Shown piece by piece: positions 33,215 through 36,209 of a stretch of 36,209 nt of DNA. The DNA lies in contig CAYVCG010000013.1 of the NCBI GenBank assembly GCA_964449985.1, forward strand, positions 1-36,209, given 5' to 3'. Every line of letters starts with the position of its first letter. The stretch's first letter is position 1. The notes under the pieces were generated by a model. The model saw nothing but the letters and a program-made list of their open reading frames with translations, did no database searches and had not been told where the DNA came from. Made by a program: the position numbers and the translations under genes. The DNA comes from CAYVCG01 sp964449985 (GTDB taxonomy: Bacteria; Bacillota; Clostridia; Lachnospirales; WRAX01).

Positions 33215-34447
33215 CTACACCTCTGCTTTCATATTATCTTCTTTCTCTGCTTTAACAAGAATAAACCGCAAAACAATAAGTGCAAGTATAAGAGTTATAG
33301 TATCAGAAACAGGCAGGGCATAAATTAGACCATTAAACTTAAACAAGCTGTTAAACAAGAATAACAATGGGATAAAGAATAAACCTTGCCTTGCTACCGA
33401 GAGAAATAATGAAGCCTTTGCCTTGCCAAACGCCTGCACCGTTACAACCACCAACATCTGCGGGCCAATTACGAATAAAGACCACATCAAAGCCCGAAGT
33501 ATGACCACTCCTTCATCAACTACCTGCGGCATATCGCTTGCGAATACTCCGATAAGTGTTTTCGTGAAGATGCCAAATACCGCGAACAATACGGTGCCGA
33601 TACCCACCATAATAAGCATTGCCTTTTTAATTATTTCACTTACTCTCTTATAGTTTTTAGCTCCGTAGTTGTATCCGACAAGCGGTTGACAGCCTCCGGC
33701 AAAGCCCATAAACACAAATGTTCCGATAGTCATTATCTTGCTTGCAACACCCATACCTGCAACTATTATATCACCATAGCTTGCAGCTAAATTGTTCATA
33801 ATAATCATAGCAATGCTCATGAGCAGCTGGCTGACAGAAGCAGGCGTTCCGATGCCGAATATCTGCCCCCATATTTTCCTATCCATAGTGATGTTTTTGA
33901 CGTTGATTTTTACAGCTGTTTTACCAGATGCATAATAATAAATATAATACGCAAACCCAATTGCATTACCCAAAACAGTCGCAATAGCAGCACCTCGGAT
34001 ACCCATACCAAACACGAAAATAAATATAGGATCTAATATAATGTTTACAATCGTTCCAATCGCCATACCAATCATTGATGGCATAGCAGCCCCTTCGCTG
34101 CGGATAAGCTGCCCCAATGTAAAATTGCACATAATCAGTATACTGCCTAAAAATAAAACAAAGGCATANNNNNNNNNNNNNNNNNNNNNNNNNNNNNNNN
34201 NNNNNNNNNNNNNNNNNNNNNNNNNNNNNNNNNNNNNNNNNNNNNNNNNNNNNNNNNNNNNNNNNNNNTTAGCAGCAGCAAGTTGGTTTGGGTCGCCGAG
34301 TTTACCGATAAAATAAGTATCCACCAAATTATATAAAACTTGCACCATCATTCCTAACACAACAGGGATTGCCATTTGTAGAACTGCTTTTACGACTGGG
34401 GTTTCACTCATAACCTTAATTCGTTTATCATTCATAGAAATTTTCAT
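33215..34447 (-). CDS. MATE-family efflux transporter, interrupted by gap
   Basis: About 376 residues are visible plus the gap; MATE proteins are usually near 450, so the gap is likely somewhat longer than 100 bases. The N-terminal part has VVKAVLQMAIPVVLGMMVQVLYNLVDTYFIGKLGD, the classic first MATE repeat. After the gap come IGTIVNIILDPIFIF, the second repeat GTPASVSQLLMS, and GGCQPLVGYNYGAKNYKRV. It should export drugs or metabolites using Na+ or H+. I take the ATG at 34447 (ribosome binding site AGGAAAGG). It lies 33 nt after the MarR gene and is probably repressed by it. Confidence 0.9.
   Translation of the reverse strand: MKISMNDKRIKVMSETPVVKAVLQMAIPVVLGMMVQVLYNLVDTYFIGKLGDPNQLAAAXXXXXXXXXXXXXXXXXXXXXXXXXXXXXXXXXXYAFVLFLGSILIMCNFTLGQLIRSEGAAMPSMIGMAIGTIVNIILDPIFIFVFGMGIRGAAIATVLGNAIGFAYYIYYYASGKTAVKINVKNITMDRKIWGQIFGIGTPASVSQLLMSIAMIIMNNLAASYGDIIVAGMGVASKIMTIGTFVFMGFAGGCQPLVGYNYGAKNYKRVSEIIKKAMLIMVGIGTVLFAVFGIFTKTLIGVFASDMPQVVDEGVVILRALMWSLFVIGPQMLVVVTVQAFGKAKASLFLSVARQGLFFIPLLFLFNSLFKFNGLIYALPVSDTITLILALIVLRFILVKAEKEDNMKAEV
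34169..34268. other. assembly gap (100 N)
   Basis: A scaffold gap lies within the MATE transporter, removing part of its second to fourth helices. Confidence 0.97.
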
Positions 34448-34480
34448 CTCACCTTTCCTAAAGCGCTTCAATAATTCCTG

Positions 34481-34972
34481 CTAATCTTTCCGGGTTATTT
34501 TCTTAGCATTTTCACTAATTTGCTCTAATGCATGACCAATAACTTCCACAATCTCTTTTTCAAACCCTTGCAGGATACCATCGCTCCAAAAACGCAGTAT
34601 AGAAATGAGCACCGGTTTGAAATCTTCAGCCATTTTTGTAAGAAAAAAGAGATATGATCGTCCGTCTGCTGTGTTATCCTGCCTAGTAACATAGCCCTTG
34701 CTTTCAAGCGCCTGCATCGTTCTTGTCATTACGCCCTTGTCATAGTGCAAACTACCTATTAACTGTTCTTGTGTTTTTCCTATTAGCTCTTTTCCGTGTA
34801 ACTCAGTTAATATTTCTTCCTCTGCCAAGCCGTTATGGCCATAAAGCACTAATAAAACCATTCCCTCAGCCGTATTCAAATCATAAGGCTTTAGTGCATT
34901 TTTCATGTACAGTTTCATATATTTGTCAATCACCAAAATATTCCGGCTGATGGATGTATATCCTTGGTTCAT
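34481..34972 (-). CDS. MarR-family transcriptional regulator
   Basis: The product is 163 aa. The winged helix-turn-helix is GSLHYDKGVMTRTMQALESKGYVTRQDNTADGRSYLFFLT, with the recognition helix and the D-x-R-S wing of MarR. Flanking helices form the dimer interface. It probably represses its own gene and the MATE pump downstream, releasing on binding a toxic compound. The promoter carries two matching inverted repeats (34991-35010, 35026-35037). Confidence 0.92.
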   Translation of the reverse strand: MNQGYTSISRNILVIDKYMKLYMKNALKPYDLNTAEGMVLLVLYGHNGLAEEEILTELHGKELIGKTQEQLIGSLHYDKGVMTRTMQALESKGYVTRQDNTADGRSYLFFLTKMAEDFKPVLISILRFWSDGILQGFEKEIVEVIGHALEQISENAKKITRKD

Positions 34973-34990
34973 ATTTACCCCCTCAATAAT

Positions 34991-35010
34991 ATAATTGCTT
35001 TTGCAATTAT
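34991..35010 (-). promoter_or_regulatory. MarR operator O1
   Basis: ATAATTGC and GCAATTAT flank TTTT, a perfect 8-bp inverted repeat. It overlaps the -10 end and likely start site of the marR-MATE transcript. The core TTGCTTTTGCAA recurs in O2 on the opposite strand. Confidence 0.7.
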
Positions 35011-35037
35011 TATACTATACCTTAGTTGCAAAAGCAA
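35009..35037 (-). promoter_or_regulatory. promoter of the marR-MATE operon
   Basis: On the minus strand TTGCTT, 17 bp and a perfect TATAAT are present; both operators overlap it. Confidence 0.72.
35026..35037 (-). promoter_or_regulatory. MarR operator O2
   Basis: TTGCAAAAGCAA covers the -35 box and is the reverse complement of the core of O1. The two centres are about 31 bp apart, roughly three helical turns. Confidence 0.6.
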
Positions 35038-35079
35038 GTTGTCTCTCTTATATTTTTGCAAATTTAAATGCATAAACGC

Positions 35080-35109
35080 TTGATATGAAATATACGCATA
35101 TTGTAAAAT
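35080..35109 (+). promoter_or_regulatory. possible promoter of the LuxE-type gene
   Basis: TTGATA, 18 bp and TAAAAT lie 57 nt before the start codon and diverge from the marR promoter. Confidence 0.45.
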
Positions 35110-35166
35110 ATTGTTAAGGTGATTTTATGTATCCAAGAATTGGAGCTATAAAGGGAGGGGATTGCT

Positions 35167-36209
35167 ATGAAATATAGAAGAAAACTGCTGCAATATCCAA
35201 AGCTTTATGATATTGAGGGTAGCAACAAGTTATTTTTGCTTGCTATGCGCGAGATTACTGCATTCCATATGCTGAATAATAGTGAGTATGCAAAAATTAT
35301 ACTGCAAGAGGGATTTAAGCTGAAAACTCTTAACAATATTAATGATTTGCACCATATTCCACCATTGCCCACATTATTTTTGAAGAAACATACCTTATGC
35401 ACCCATCCTGAGAAAAAAATGATCTTCAAAGCAACAACCTCTGGCACAAGCGGACAAAAAAGCATGGTCGGATTTGATATAAACACTGGCTTTTTTGCCC
35501 TTGAAATGGTTTTGCGCAGCTTTTGGCATTATAAACTATTCTCTCCAATGCCAACAAACTATATCATCCTCGGGTATCAACCCAGTCGGCATAACCAGGC
35601 GGGAATCGTTAAAACTGCCTTTGGATTTACGCTAATAACACCGGCCCTGCATAGAGAATATGCGCTTAAAGATACCGGAGATTCTTATGAAGTGAATATC
35701 AATGGACTGATTAAGGCTCTACTGCGGTATGAAAAGCAAGGGCTTCCCGTGCGCCTTATGGGTTTGCCTGCTTATCACCATATGTTGCTTACTACGTTAA
35801 AGGATATGGGAATAAAACTTAAACTCCATCCCAAAAGCTATTTATGCCTGGGCGGCGGCTGGAAGCAGTTTTATTTTGAGCATGCAGATAAAAAGGAACT
35901 ATATAGGCTGGCAAAAGAAGTATTGGGTATCCCTGAGAACAATTGTATTGATTTTTTTGGAGCTGTAGAGCACCCTATTCTCTATTGCGACTGCAAAAAC
36001 CATCATTTTCACATTCCTGTATACAGCCGAGTCATTATCCGAGATATTAATACATTAGAACCCGTGGGATACGGTGTGCCCGGTGTTTTAAATTTAATGA
36101 GCCCACTTATGCGAAGTATGCCGCTTCATAGTATTATGACTGACGACCTTGCCCTTTTGCATAAAGGCGAAGAATGCGGATGTGGCAATAAAGCCCCTTA
36201 TTTTGAATT
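35167..36209 (+). CDS. LuxE-type acyl-protein synthetase, 3' end beyond window
   Basis: 347 residues are visible and the frame is open to the last base. The sequence fits the LuxE branch of the ANL adenylating family: the ATP-binding loop KATTSGTSGQKS (residues 88-99), the Cys/His-rich and Trp-rich central part (FWHYKLF), the LCLGGGW block, FFGAVEHP as the A5-like motif, and a CDCKNHHFHIP region. LuxE activates fatty acids as acyl-AMP and passes them to a protein cysteine and then to LuxC reductase; here the partner would lie downstream. GGGAGGGG precedes the ATG at good spacing. A 16-codon frame (35127-35177) with its own AAGGTGA overlaps the start and might be a leader. Confidence 0.87.
   Translation, partial: MKYRRKLLQYPKLYDIEGSNKLFLLAMREITAFHMLNNSEYAKIILQEGFKLKTLNNINDLHHIPPLPTLFLKKHTLCTHPEKKMIFKATTSGTSGQKSMVGFDINTGFFALEMVLRSFWHYKLFSPMPTNYIILGYQPSRHNQAGIVKTAFGFTLITPALHREYALKDTGDSYEVNINGLIKALLRYEKQGLPVRLMGLPAYHHMLLTTLKDMGIKLKLHPKSYLCLGGGWKQFYFEHADKKELYRLAKEVLGIPENNCIDFFGAVEHPILYCDCKNHHFHIPVYSRVIIRDINTLEPVGYGVPGVLNLMSPLMRSMPLHSIMTDDLALLHKGEECGCGNKAPYFE

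Overview
This window looks like a chromosomal contig set from a low-GC, endospore-forming member of the Clostridia (Firmicutes). The evidence is a forespore sigma factor (sigG), the sporulation/transition sigma factor sigH, a cdaA-ybbR-glmM cluster, and the conserved order ispF / cysE-cysS-mrnC-rlmB-yacP-sigH. Strong AGGAGG-type ribosome binding sites and several TTG starts fit as well. No genus can be assigned from sequence alone. Three runs of exactly 100 N (2628-2727, 26830-26929, 34169-34268) are scaffold gaps, and each breaks or borders a gene. No rRNA, tRNA or CRISPR array was seen.

Layout. (1) 1-3.7 kb is an AT-rich accessory strip of small, functionally unrelated genes: a lipoprotein, a 61-aa membrane peptide, a DUF4256 protein, a GNAT acetyltransferase and a Dabb-domain protein. 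Related short repeats lie between them. An ArsR/SdpI-type regulator-membrane protein pair follows on the other strand. (2) 3.8-4.6 kb carries sigG behind a SigF/SigG-like promoter. (3) 4.7-6.9 kb holds a lone PduT-like microcompartment shell protein, divergent from rhamnulokinase rhaB, each with a good promoter. (4) 7.0-14.4 kb contains an MgtA-type P-type ATPase behind a structured leader with a small ORF, and converging on it a Ca2+-type P-type ATPase operonic with a secreted GH26-like glycosidase. (5) 14.7-21.3 kb is a cell-envelope/c-di-AMP operon: DUF4015 lipoprotein, two unrecognised membrane proteins, cdaA, ybbR (cdaR) and glmM. (6) 21.3-23.4 kb carries mtnN, two tandem type I signal peptidases and a DUF1858 protein. 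(7) 23.5-28.9 kb is the housekeeping run ispF, cysE, cysS, mrnC, rlmB, yacP, sigH. (8) 29-32.4 kb contains guaB, a TraX-family membrane protein and guaA. (9) 32.5-36.2 kb is accessory again: a decayed gene with an SRA-like domain, a MarR-MATE efflux operon with twin operators, and the 5' part of a LuxE-type acyl-protein synthetase running off the window.

How the genes fit together. CdaA makes c-di-AMP, YbbR is its usual membrane regulator and GlmM supplies glucosamine-1-phosphate for peptidoglycan, so the operon links wall synthesis with second-messenger control. The two membrane proteins just upstream are candidates for the same system. guaB and guaA are the two steps from IMP to GMP.

Most notable points: guaA encodes an uninterrupted but shortened GMP synthetase that has lost most of its glutaminase domain, including the catalytic Cys region. 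The mgtA leader has a 44-codon ORF plus several copies of mutually complementary GGCATA/TATGCC that could form alternative hairpins. A PduT-like shell protein with its Fe-S-type cysteine sits alone next to rhamnulokinase. The N-terminal tail of RlmB is a 36-bp tandem repeat at which the assembly breaks. Twin MarR operators overlay the marR-MATE promoter.
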